Position numbers and translations under genes: made by a program. This document shows positions 1 through 7,246 of a stretch of DNA of 22,286 bases, piece by piece (positions within the stretch are counted from its first letter, which is position 1; each line of letters begins with the position of its first letter). Under the pieces are notes generated by a model. The model was not told where the DNA came from. It did no database searches and worked only from the letters and a program-made list of their open reading frames with translations. The stretch spans positions 1 through 22,286 of the forward strand of contig JAHHTL010000037.1 of assembly GCA_020024635.1 (NCBI GenBank), in the 5' to 3' direction. The stretch is from Ruminococcus sp. GTDB lineage: Bacteria > Bacillota > Clostridia > Lachnospirales > Lachnospiraceae.

Positions 1-20
1 TTTCAGATCGTAGACAAAGT

Positions 21-59
21 TGGTGTTGGAGCGTTAGCTCCAATACCACTTTTCTTTTT
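21..59 (+). terminator. Rho-independent terminator of an upstream gene
   Basis: A 12-bp stem (21-32 with 37-48, one G-U pair) closes a GTTA loop and is followed by a T-rich run at 50-59. No complete gene lies upstream inside the window. One frame reaches a TAG at 11-13, which could be the end of the preceding gene, but 13 bases are too few to identify it. Confidence 0.8.
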
Positions 60-265
60 GTGTAAAATCTATTATCAATGTTCGGGATAAATAGTTTATT
101 TATGGAAATCAAATTTCCTTCTAATATCAATAAAAAAATATATGATCGTTTATGAAAATTATGAGTGTTTCATATTGTATTTGTAGATAATCAATATAAA
201 TATCAATGAAAGTAAGGGTTAAAACTTTTAATTGGTTATTATGACTAAAATAAAGATACGGATAT

Positions 266-295
266 TGTTGAAATAACACAAAAATGTTGAAACAT
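266..295. repeat. TGTTGAAA direct repeat pair with embedded palindrome
   Basis: TGTTGAAA occurs at 266-273 and again at 285-292, a period of 19 bases. The second copy lies within the palindrome ATGTT-GA-AACAT (284-295), and the first is followed by AACA, giving a looser palindrome. This arrangement upstream of the promoter could be a regulator or activator site. It might also be chance in AT-rich DNA, so the functional reading is inference. Confidence 0.35.
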
Positions 296-308
296 GCATA
301 AAAAACGA

Positions 309-318
309 AAACGAACAT
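309..318 (+). promoter_or_regulatory. Candidate operator, copy 1 (AAACGAACAT)
   Basis: The 10-mer AAACGAACAT is preceded by a second AAACGAAA unit (303-310). It sits 9 bases upstream of the proposed -35 box. An identical copy lies exactly 63 bases downstream. Repeated AAACGAA-type half-sites (TTCGTTT on the other strand) resemble operators of several DeoR-family repressors, and such a repressor is encoded at 4933-5712. Binding by that protein is inference. Confidence 0.5.
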
Positions 319-327
319 ATAACTTGA

Positions 328-356
328 TTGTAAAACAATTACAAAAGTGATAAACT
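328..356 (+). promoter_or_regulatory. Probable sigma-A promoter of the transport/GH29 operon
   Basis: TTGTAA (328-333) is followed by a 17-bp spacer and TAAACT (351-356). A TG one base upstream of the -10 (348-349) makes an extended -10. The start site would be near 363, leaving a leader of about 90 bases. The -35 box is also one arm of an inverted repeat, TTGTAA-AACAA-TTACAA (328-344). The hexamers are imperfect, so the call rests on spacing and the extended -10. Confidence 0.5.
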
Positions 357-371
357 AAGAGCATAAGAAAC

Positions 372-381
372 AAACGAACAT
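372..381 (+). promoter_or_regulatory. Candidate operator, copy 2 (AAACGAACAT)
   Basis: This is an exact second copy of AAACGAACAT, 63 bases (six helical turns) after copy 1 and about 10 bases past the expected transcription start. With copy 1 it brackets the promoter on the same helical face, a layout suited to repression by looping or by blocking polymerase. The function is inferred from position and repetition only. Confidence 0.5.
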
Positions 382-390
382 TTATACAAC

Positions 391-418
391 GAAAGCTTTC
401 AATTATATGAACGTTTCA
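391..418. repeat. Two short palindromes in the leader
   Basis: GAAAGCTTTC (391-400) is a perfect 10-bp palindrome, and TGAACGTTTCA (408-418) is a near-palindrome 17 bases later. Both resemble pieces of LacI/CcpA-type sites but do not match the usual cre spacing: the first lacks the central CG and the second is shortened. They could be binding sites for a catabolite or specific regulator. The evidence is only their symmetry and position. Confidence 0.3.
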
Positions 419-453
419 GAAAAAAGAACAGAAATAACGAAAGGAGAAAAACT

Positions 454-1761
454 ATGTTCAAAAAAAGTATCAAAAAGGGAATTGCATTAGCATTAGGTGC
501 AACAATGATGTTCTCGCTTGTAGCATGTGGAGGAACAGATAAGTCTAAAGAGGCTAAAAAAAGTGAAAATATTGAAATTAGGCTCACATCAAGATGGGGT
601 GGAGAAGAAACATTATCTCGATACTTTAATGAGAAGATTGAGGAATTTAATTCTTTGGGCAATGGAATTACAATTGTGGCGGATAATGTTACAGATGAGC
701 AACAGTATTTCGATAAATTAAGTTCTCAATTCGGTGCAGGGACACAGCCAAATATATTTATTAACTATGGTGGCACAAGTATTAAAGATTATATCGAAAG
801 TGAGATGCTTCTTGATCTTACTCCATATTTTGAAAAAGATACAGAGTGGAAAGATTCGTTTCTTCCATTGTTTGAAAAATGGGAATCTGGTGGAAAAACA
901 TATGGCGTTCCAGTTATGTTATACCAAATCTTACTTTACTATAACAATGATATCTTAACAGCAAATGGATTAGAAGTTCCTAAGACAATTGAAGAATTAG
1001 AAGCTGTATGTTCAAAGCTAGTTGAAGCGGGAGTGGTTCCTTTCCAGTTAGGTGAAGCAAGTAACTTTAGAGCAGGACATTTATTTAATAACCTTGCATA
1101 TAAAGCATATGGCGGAGAAATTGCAGATAAACTGGCATCAAGAGAAATGAATTATGATTCCAAAGAAATAACAGAATTATATAAAATTATTCAGAAATGG
1201 AATGAGGCAGGCTTCTTTGGAGAAAATCCTGTAAGTGTTGATAATAATGGTGAAAAAGCAGCATTTCTTGGTGGAGACAGTGCATTTCGATATGATGGAG
1301 CATGGTTTGTAGATGAAATTAAAGCATCAGAAGTTTCTGATAAAGCAGGAGTAACAGCATTCCCGTACTTTGAAGGAAAAGAGCAGTTTAAAAACAATGT
1401 ACAAGGCGGATCAGGACAGGGATTCTCCATTGTAGACAGCGGAAATCAGGAAATAAATGATGCGGCAGTAGAGGTTGTTAAATTCCTTACGTCAAAAGAT
1501 TATTATGCAGGACTTGAAAAAGCAAATGGTGGTGGAATTTATCCAGTTAAATTTGAATCAGATCCGGAAACAAAAATTGATGATATGACGGTTAAAGTAA
1601 AAGAAATCATTGATCAGGCAGAAACATTTAAAGGTGACATTCAGGAAGTTGACCCTGAAACACATATGCTGAACACTGTTCGTTCGGCTTTACAGGGGTT
1701 ATTTGTAGGAAATACTCCGGAACAATGTGGGAAAGAAATTGTAGAGTTAGAGGAAGAATAA
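454..1761 (+). CDS. Sugar ABC transporter substrate-binding lipoprotein (CUT1, SBP family 1)
   Basis: This is the extracellular binding protein that captures the carbohydrate for the permeases encoded at 3117-4831. The 435-residue product begins with a lipoprotein signal: lysine-rich n-region, hydrophobic stretch, then lipobox LVAC with the acylated cysteine at residue 25. The mature part has the usual layout of family 1 solute-binding proteins, with an early segment of the type found in MsmE/UgpB-like proteins and a Trp/Tyr/Gly-rich middle (around GGKTYGVP and FRYDGAW). Length is normal for the family. The start is fixed by AAGGAG at 441-446, 7 bases before the ATG. It is first in the operon. 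Its ligand cannot be read from sequence; the genes downstream suggest a glycoside or oligosaccharide that a GH29 enzyme can cleave. Confidence 0.9.
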   Translation: MFKKSIKKGIALALGATMMFSLVACGGTDKSKEAKKSENIEIRLTSRWGGEETLSRYFNEKIEEFNSLGNGITIVADNVTDEQQYFDKLSSQFGAGTQPNIFINYGGTSIKDYIESEMLLDLTPYFEKDTEWKDSFLPLFEKWESGGKTYGVPVMLYQILLYYNNDILTANGLEVPKTIEELEAVCSKLVEAGVVPFQLGEASNFRAGHLFNNLAYKAYGGEIADKLASREMNYDSKEITELYKIIQKWNEAGFFGENPVSVDNNGEKAAFLGGDSAFRYDGAWFVDEIKASEVSDKAGVTAFPYFEGKEQFKNNVQGGSGQGFSIVDSGNQEINDAAVEVVKFLTSKDYYAGLEKANGGGIYPVKFESDPETKIDDMTVKVKEIIDQAETFKGDIQEVDPETHMLNTVRSALQGLFVGNTPEQCGKEIVELEEE

Positions 1762-1764
1762 CCG

Positions 1765-1791
1765 AAGGCGTGGGTCAGTTAGTGGCCTTTT
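1765..1791 (+). other. Weak hairpin between binding-protein and glycosidase genes
   Basis: A 6-bp stem (GAAGGC at 1764-1769 with GCCTTT at 1785-1790, one G-U pair) is followed by a short T/A stretch. It could be a leaky terminator or an mRNA 3'-end stabiliser, which would leave the binding protein more abundant than the downstream products, as is common in ABC sugar operons. The stem is short and the T-run poor, so this is tentative. Confidence 0.3.
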
Positions 1792-1807
1792 AAAGTAGGA
1801 GAGTATC

Positions 1808-3103
1808 ATGAGAACAAATGAAAATATAAAATGGATGATGGATGGAAGATTCGGACTTTTTATTCACTGGGGACTTTATTGCATTAATGGAGTTTCGGAA
1901 TGGAAAAGATCCTATGAAAGGCTTTCCATAGAAGATTACGAAACATATTTTGAAGAGTTTAATCCAGTTGACTATGATCCGAAAGAGTGGGCGAGAATGG
2001 CAAAGGCAGCAGGAATGAAATATGCAGTTCTCACAGTAAAACATCATGAAGGATTTTGTCTGTTTGATTCCAAATATACAGATTATAAATCAACTAATAC
2101 AAAATGCAAAAGGGATCTGGCAAGAGAGTTTGCGGATGCATTTAGGGCGGAAGGTTTAAAAGTTGGATTTTATTATTCCTTATTTGACTGGCATCATCCG
2201 GATTACCATCACTATGGCGACCTTTATCATCCGATGAGGGATAATGAAGACTATAAAAATTACGAATATAATTTCGATCATTATCTTGAATACATGCATA
2301 ACCAGATAAGAGAGTTATGTACGAATTATGGAAAGATAGATTTGCTTTGGTTTGATAATTCGTATGGTGACATGAAAGGGGAAAAATGGAAAGCGACAAA
2401 ACTTGTAAATATGATTAGAGAATTACAGCCTGATATTGTAATAAATAACAGACTTGAATGTAATGCGGCAGCGAAAGGAAGTATCAGTACAGATCATCCT
2501 ACAGTATATGCAGGAGATTTTGTTTCTCCCGAGCAGATTATTCCACCAGAAGGAATTCTTGATGATAATGGAAAGGATCTTCCGTGGGAAGCATGCTGTA
2601 CTATGAATAATAGCTGGTGCTATACCCCAAATCCTTACAATTATAAAGATGCGAAGTGCATAATAAGAAAACTTGTAGAGTGTGTAAGCAAAGGGGGAAA
2701 TCTACTCGTAAATATAGGACCAAATGCAAGGGGAAAATTTCCTAAGCCTGCAATAAAAGTTTTAAAAGATATGAGTGATTGGTTTGAGGACTATGGAGAA
2801 TCTATATATGGATGTACAAAAGCATGTCTAGGAAAACCTGACTGGGGATATTATACGAGAAAAGATAAGATCGTATATGCACATCTTATGCAGCAGGAGA
2901 TTGGACCAATCGCTTTGAATATTCCGACTTCCGCTATAAAAAAAATCAGAAGAGTTTCTGATGGGTCAGAAGTTAACATTGTAAGACCATGGGTTACGGA
3001 ACTTTTCCCAGAATATACTTTCATCAATTTTTTTGAACCGATGCAGGGAACGTTTACGCTCGAAAATGAAATTGATACTGTGTTGAGAATTGAATTAAAA
3101 TAG
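1808..3103 (+). CDS. GH29 alpha-L-fucosidase-family glycosidase, cytoplasmic
   Basis: GH29 enzymes are retaining glycosidases that release L-fucose or close analogues from glycosides. The 431-residue product shows the family landmarks in order: FGLFIHWG (15-22) at the start of the barrel, KHHEGF (78-83), YYSLFDW near 122-128, and LLWFD, whose Asp183 matches the family's nucleophile. After these come NNR (213-215), a PWEAC..TMNNSW segment near 239-250, and GGNLLVNIGP near 296-305. A short C-terminal beta region follows. There is no signal peptide, so it should act on material already imported. The start has AGGAG 6 bases upstream. It lies between the binding protein and the permeases, so transport and cleavage are probably co-regulated. 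The true glycone could differ from L-fucose: no fucose isomerase, fuculokinase or fuculose-phosphate aldolase is nearby, and the downstream enzymes point to an L-pentulose/ascorbate-type route. Confidence 0.9.
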   Translation: MRTNENIKWMMDGRFGLFIHWGLYCINGVSEWKRSYERLSIEDYETYFEEFNPVDYDPKEWARMAKAAGMKYAVLTVKHHEGFCLFDSKYTDYKSTNTKCKRDLAREFADAFRAEGLKVGFYYSLFDWHHPDYHHYGDLYHPMRDNEDYKNYEYNFDHYLEYMHNQIRELCTNYGKIDLLWFDNSYGDMKGEKWKATKLVNMIRELQPDIVINNRLECNAAAKGSISTDHPTVYAGDFVSPEQIIPPEGILDDNGKDLPWEACCTMNNSWCYTPNPYNYKDAKCIIRKLVECVSKGGNLLVNIGPNARGKFPKPAIKVLKDMSDWFEDYGESIYGCTKACLGKPDWGYYTRKDKIVYAHLMQQEIGPIALNIPTSAIKKIRRVSDGSEVNIVRPWVTELFPEYTFINFFEPMQGTFTLENEIDTVLRIELK

Positions 3104-3116
3104 GGAAGATGCAATT

Positions 3117-3995
3117 ATGATAAAAAAGAAGAAAAATCTGATGTGGTCAATATTATTTATAATGCCAGCATTATCATTATTAATTATGTTTTTGCTATAT
3201 CCAGTATGTCAGGCGATATATTTGTCATTTCATAAATGGACAGGCATAGCAAGTGCAGCGCCTGTATTTGTTGGATTGGAAAATTATGTGAAGGTACTTA
3301 AATCACCTAATTTTTGGCTGGCAATGAGAAATTCATTTTTCTTTATGATTGGTGGGTTTGTTATTCTCATGCCACTTGCATTCTTGCTTGCAAAAATTAT
3401 TACTTCCAAAATGAGAGGGGTAAGGTTTTTTAAGGTTTCTTATTATTTGCCGGTAATGCTTCCGGTAGCAGCGGTAGGACTTATATGGGGATATATGTTG
3501 CAGCCAGATTGGGGACTTGTCAATTCACTTCTTGAAAAGATCGGGCTTGGAAGCTTGGCGATCAACTGGCTGGGTGAGCGAACAGTAAACGTGATAAGCG
3601 TTGTGCTCGTAAATGAATGGATTTATGCAGGATTTAACATGCTTATTTTTGCGGCAGGTCTTGTTTCAATCCCTCAAGATGTTTATGAATCAGCGAAGAT
3701 TGACGGAGCAAACAAATTAAAAACACTTGTTTATATTACATTACCACTAATGAAAGAGTCCTTTAAGGTATTTTCGGTATTATGTATATGTGGATGTCTG
3801 AAAACATTTGATCTAATATTTACGATGACAGGTGGAGGACCCAACCACTCATCAGAGGTTCCGGCAACACTTCTTTACATGGAAGCGTTTGGATCTAAGA
3901 ACTTTGGTCGTGGTAATGCAATCGGGGTCATTATTCTAGTATTGGGACTGGTTCTTAGTCTTGGATTAAATAAGGCTATGAAGTCTGATGATTAG
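3117..3995 (+). CDS. Sugar ABC transporter permease, MalF/UgpA type
   Basis: This is one of the two membrane subunits of the CUT1 importer. The 292-residue protein starts with a short Lys-rich cytoplasmic tail and has about six hydrophobic segments. The cytoplasmic EAA loop that contacts the ATPase is visible at about residues 183-214 (YESAKIDGANK followed by ITLPLM). Upstream are typical family stretches such as the YLPVMLPVAAVGLIW segment near 110-125. The start lies 13 bases after the glycosidase stop, with GGGAAG serving as binding site. The second permease begins 14 bases after its stop. No ATP-binding subunit is encoded in the cluster; in Firmicutes CUT1 systems a shared MsmX-type ATPase encoded elsewhere often serves, and that is probably the case here. 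Confidence 0.93.
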   Translation: MIKKKKNLMWSILFIMPALSLLIMFLLYPVCQAIYLSFHKWTGIASAAPVFVGLENYVKVLKSPNFWLAMRNSFFFMIGGFVILMPLAFLLAKIITSKMRGVRFFKVSYYLPVMLPVAAVGLIWGYMLQPDWGLVNSLLEKIGLGSLAINWLGERTVNVISVVLVNEWIYAGFNMLIFAAGLVSIPQDVYESAKIDGANKLKTLVYITLPLMKESFKVFSVLCICGCLKTFDLIFTMTGGGPNHSSEVPATLLYMEAFGSKNFGRGNAIGVIILVLGLVLSLGLNKAMKSDD

Positions 3996-4009
3996 AGGGG
4001 GAGAGAGCA

Positions 4010-4831
4010 ATGAAAAAAATTTCAAATCATTTGATTCAAATATTTGCTTGGCTATGGGCTTTGATTACCTTGTATCCTCTTATAGTTACAATCTTTTGTT
4101 CTTTTAAAGAAAATAATGAGATATATGGGAATATGTTTGCCTTACCGAAAGAATGGCATTTTAGTAATTATGTAGATGCACTGTTTTCAGCAAATATGTT
4201 TAGGGCAATCGGTAACTCTTTGTTTTTAGCTATCTGTACGACAATTCTTGTAGTAGTAGTGGGACTGCTGGCATCTTACGTGTTTGCTAGAATGAAATAT
4301 AAGTTCCTTACACCGTGTTTTATGTTATTTATGCTTGGGGTAATGATACCGATACATACAACGATCATTCCGATATCTAAGATTGCTGCGGATATAGGAG
4401 GGTATGACAAGTTTTGGATGTTGATTCTTACATACACAACATTCCAGCTTCCACAGGCAATCTTTCTTATGACCGGTTATATTAGAGGGATAAGTCGTGA
4501 ACTTGATGAGGCGGCAGTAATAGACGGATGCAACTTATGGCAGATAATTTTCAAGATTATTTTGCCAGTGTCAAAACCAATTATTGCGACTGTTTCCATT
4601 CTTTCTTTTGTGTTTTCATATAGCGAACTGGTATTTTCAGTAATATTACTTTCATCGCCAGAAAAATATCCAGTATCAAGAAGTCTTATGTACTTTAAGG
4701 GAGATTTCTCAGTAAGAATGGGACCTGTATTTGCATCTATTATACTTGCAGTATTGCCTCTTACTATCATATATCTTCTTTTCCATGAAAAAGTACAAGA
4801 AGGTATGCTGGCGGGTTCAATTAAAGGTTAG
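4010..4831 (+). CDS. Sugar ABC transporter permease, MalG/UgpE type
   Basis: This is the second membrane subunit of the importer. The 273-residue protein has an N-terminal membrane segment, then the periplasm-facing loop typical of the family (NEIYGNMFALPKEW followed by NY). Further membrane segments and an EAA loop at about residues 161-190 (LDEAAVIDGCN followed by IILPVSKP) follow. Its C-terminus (Q-E-G-M-L-A-G-S-I-K-G) matches the usual UgpE/MalG-type ending. The start follows GGGGGAGAG closely. It ends the first transcriptional block; no terminator is visible before the regulator gene, so read-through into the next block is possible. Confidence 0.93.
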   Translation: MKKISNHLIQIFAWLWALITLYPLIVTIFCSFKENNEIYGNMFALPKEWHFSNYVDALFSANMFRAIGNSLFLAICTTILVVVVGLLASYVFARMKYKFLTPCFMLFMLGVMIPIHTTIIPISKIAADIGGYDKFWMLILTYTTFQLPQAIFLMTGYIRGISRELDEAAVIDGCNLWQIIFKIILPVSKPIIATVSILSFVFSYSELVFSVILLSSPEKYPVSRSLMYFKGDFSVRMGPVFASIILAVLPLTIIYLLFHEKVQEGMLAGSIKG

Positions 4832-4837
4832 TATGTG

Positions 4838-4866
4838 TTGGAAAAATTGCCGTGGTCGATTATAAT
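4838..4866 (+). promoter_or_regulatory. Sigma-A promoter of the regulator-kinase-ula block
   Basis: TTGGAA (4838-4843), a 17-bp spacer and a perfect TATAAT (4861-4866) lie 7-35 bases after the permease stop and upstream of the DeoR-family gene. The start site would be near 4873, giving a leader of about 60 bases. I found no copy of the AAACGAACAT repeat here, so control of this promoter may differ from that of the first operon. Confidence 0.65.
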
Positions 4867-4932
4867 TTAAGATATATTAACTTGCATAGGAACGGACTCA
4901 ATTATAAAAATTTGAAATAGGCGGTATGTGAA

Positions 4933-5712
4933 ATGAAAAAAGAGAGAATTGTTGTTGAAGAAAGAAGAAATCGTATACTGGAGATATTAAGAAAAACTCC
5001 GAAAAAAAATGTAGAAGATCTTTCTTTGATGTTAAAGGTCTCAAAAGTGACAATAAGGAGGGATTTACAATATTTAGAAGATCACAATAAGGTGGCAAGG
5101 TTTTACGGAGGAGCAAAAGTAGTAGAACCTGCGAAAAGCGAAGGTTTGACGGAAGCTGAAGAACTGAAACTATATCGTGATCTTATTGCAAGATATGCAG
5201 CATCACTAGTTGAAGATGGAGATTCCATATTTGTTAATACAAGTTCAAACGCCCTTAAAATGCTTGATTATGTTAAGTGTAAAAATGTGACGGTTATTAC
5301 AAATAATGGAGGCGTTATAGGAAAAGATTATCAAAGTGGACTTAATATTTTTCTTTCAGGTGGTGAAGTTAGATATCCGAAAAATGCACTTGTAGGAGAC
5401 TTTGCAATTCGAAATTTACAGACCATATTTCCGAAAAAAGCTTTTGTGGGCTGTTCAGGGATTTCAGCTGTCTCAGGTCTTACAACAGAGATTGTAGGAG
5501 AGGTTGAAATCAATGCTTTGATGCTTAGAAACGCAACGAAAGCGGTATACGTTTTAGCAGACCATACAAAGATTGGAAAAAATAGTAGTTTCACCACTGC
5601 TATGATTGAGAAAGTTGGTCATCTTATTACAGATGAAAAGGCGCCTAAAAATTTACTTGATGAATTAAGACAGGCAGGCGTTGAAATACATTTGGTAAAA
5701 AAAGAAGATTGA
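4933..5712 (+). CDS. DeoR-family transcriptional regulator
   Basis: This is probably the local repressor of the locus. The 259-residue protein has an N-terminal winged helix-turn-helix at about 10-60, with the family signature in VEDLSLMLKVSKVTIRRDL and FYGGA. A C-terminal DeoRC sugar-phosphate sensor domain occupies about 75-240, with VITNN, LSGGEVR, VGCSGI and the ADHTKIGK segment. DeoR-family proteins of this layout usually sense a phosphorylated sugar intermediate, here perhaps a product of the kinase or UlaE. The start is supported by AGGCGG at 4919-4924, 8 bases before the ATG. UlaR, the repressor of the E. coli ascorbate genes, is from the same family, but orthology cannot be judged by eye. 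Confidence 0.9.
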   Translation: MKKERIVVEERRNRILEILRKTPKKNVEDLSLMLKVSKVTIRRDLQYLEDHNKVARFYGGAKVVEPAKSEGLTEAEELKLYRDLIARYAASLVEDGDSIFVNTSSNALKMLDYVKCKNVTVITNNGGVIGKDYQSGLNIFLSGGEVRYPKNALVGDFAIRNLQTIFPKKAFVGCSGISAVSGLTTEIVGEVEINALMLRNATKAVYVLADHTKIGKNSSFTTAMIEKVGHLITDEKAPKNLLDELRQAGVEIHLVKKED

Positions 5713-5770
5713 AAATAAATGTAGTTCCTATATCTTAAATACTCTGGCAATCGTGAAAGGATTGTGTTGA

Positions 5771-7234
5771 ATGAATATTTTGGTACTTGATGTAGGTACA
5801 TCAGGTATGAAGGGCGTGCTTATGGACAATAAGGGAGAGAAACTTGTATCGACTTGCAGAAAATATAGTGTAACCTTTATGCAAGATGGACGAGTAGAAC
5901 AAAACCCTTTTGATTGGAAAAAAGCTATGCTTGGAATACTAAAGGAAATTGTAGCCAAAGCAGAAACTATGAAAGTATCTGTAGATGCTATTTCGCTTAC
6001 TTCACAAAGATCCTCTGTTGTAGCAGTTGACCATAATATGAATCCGTGGGGGAATGCTATTATGTGGCAGGATAAGCGAACGAAAGATATATGTCGTGAA
6101 CTAGAAAAAGAAAATGATTTAATTTTTCAAAGATGCGGAGCAAAAGTAAATCCGTTATTTTCTGGAAGCAAAATGACATGGATAAGAGAAAATTGTCCAG
6201 AAATATATGAAAAAACTTATAAATTTCTTGTTATACCAGATTACCTTATTTATATCCTTACGGGGAAATTATGCACAGATTATACATATGGAAGCAGATC
6301 CCTACTTATGAACATTCATAAATGTGAATGGGATAAGGAACAGTTAAGGATGTTTCGGGTTGATGAAGAGAAACTATGTGATCTTGTGAAACCAGGGAGC
6401 ATATGTGGCGAGACAACCTTTGAGATTGAAAAAGAAACGGGATGCAAAAAGGGAATTCCTGTCATTACTGCAGGAGGTGACCAACAGTGCGGTGCGATAG
6501 GCCAGGGGGTTGTAAAAGAGGGATGTTTATCGGTTACAGTAGGTACAGGGGGATTTTTGGTTACGGCTGTTAATAAGATTCCTGAAGATCTGAAGTCAGA
6601 TGTTATCTGCAATATACACGCAGTGAAAGAAAGTTATATACTGGAATCTAATATTATTACATGTTGTTCAGCTCTTGATTGGTTTAAAAGAGAATTCTAT
6701 GAAAATTGGTCATATGAAGAGATGAATGCAGAAGCGGAAAAATCTCCGGCAGGAGCAAATGGATGTCTATGTGTTCCCTATTTTCAAGGAAGATCAACAC
6801 CAGACTGGAATAACGATGCGAAAGGGCTTTTTGCCAATATAACTCTAGGAACAAGAAAACGAGACATTCTTCGAAGTCTTTTAGAATCAATTGCTTATGA
6901 GATAGACAATGGAATCTGGATCATGAATGGATATAAAAATATAACAGAAATTAATGTTAACGGAGGACTTACAAACAGTGCTGTTTTCAATGAAATACAA
7001 TGTAATGTTTATGGGAGAAAAATACTGAAAAGAGGAGATTCGGATTCGACAGTAAGAGGTGCATATATGGTCGCAGCTGTTACATTAGGTCTGTATGACA
7101 CGGTTGAAGATGCATTTGAAGCACTAGATAAAGATCATGAGATTAAAGAATACATCCCCAAAGATCATACTGTAAGAAAGTACGAAGCGTGTAGACAAAA
7201 AATGAATGAAATATATGAACAAGTTTACCGGTAG
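5771..7234 (+). CDS. FGGY-family carbohydrate kinase (xylulokinase-like)
   Basis: FGGY kinases phosphorylate sugars or polyols with ATP in the cytoplasm. The 487-residue protein has both ribonuclease-H-like domains. The first phosphate loop is LDVGTSGMKG (6-15), the hinge segment MWQDKR lies at 98-103, GGDQQCGAIGQG with the presumed catalytic base Asp237 at 235-246, and the second phosphate loop VTVGTGG at 255-261. NGGLTNS-type adenosine-binding residues follow near 400. Length fits xylulokinase, L-xylulokinase (LyxK) or fuculokinase and is shorter than typical ribulokinase. In this operon it likely makes the phosphorylated substrate for UlaG or UlaE, replacing the phosphorylation that the ascorbate PTS performs in E. 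coli. Candidate substrates are L-xylulose or an ascorbate-like lactone. GAAAGGA precedes the ATG. The exact substrate is unresolved. Confidence 0.88.
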   Translation: MNILVLDVGTSGMKGVLMDNKGEKLVSTCRKYSVTFMQDGRVEQNPFDWKKAMLGILKEIVAKAETMKVSVDAISLTSQRSSVVAVDHNMNPWGNAIMWQDKRTKDICRELEKENDLIFQRCGAKVNPLFSGSKMTWIRENCPEIYEKTYKFLVIPDYLIYILTGKLCTDYTYGSRSLLMNIHKCEWDKEQLRMFRVDEEKLCDLVKPGSICGETTFEIEKETGCKKGIPVITAGGDQQCGAIGQGVVKEGCLSVTVGTGGFLVTAVNKIPEDLKSDVICNIHAVKESYILESNIITCCSALDWFKREFYENWSYEEMNAEAEKSPAGANGCLCVPYFQGRSTPDWNNDAKGLFANITLGTRKRDILRSLLESIAYEIDNGIWIMNGYKNITEINVNGGLTNSAVFNEIQCNVYGRKILKRGDSDSTVRGAYMVAAVTLGLYDTVEDAFEALDKDHEIKEYIPKDHTVRKYEACRQKMNEIYEQVYR

Positions 7235-7246
7235 AGAGGAAATTAA

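Larger units (their letters stand above)
60..453. other. AT-rich intergenic control region, no gene
   Basis: This stretch of nearly 400 bases has no credible coding region. The only longer open frame (127-318, minus strand) is a low-complexity F/Y/I-rich translation of AT-rich DNA with no convincing start signal. What it holds is regulatory: a small perfect inverted repeat at 104-118 (GGAAAT-CAA-ATTTCC), a pair of TGTTGAAA repeats, a promoter, two AAACGAACAT repeats and two palindromes just before the first gene. These are listed separately. Confidence 0.7.

Noticed and set aside
127..318. Small minus-strand reading frame of 63 codons upstream of the first gene
   Set aside because: It is a low-complexity translation of AT-rich DNA with no convincing ribosome site and covers the likely regulatory repeats.
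391..418. CcpA cre sites in the leader of the first operon
   Set aside because: GAAAGCTTTC lacks the central CG of the cre core and TGAACGTTTCA is too short. Neither fits the consensus spacing, so they are listed only as palindromes.
4882..4908. Second promoter before the DeoR-family gene (TTGCAT and TATAAA)
   Set aside because: The spacer is only 15 bases and the better TTGGAA-17-TATAAT pair lies just upstream.
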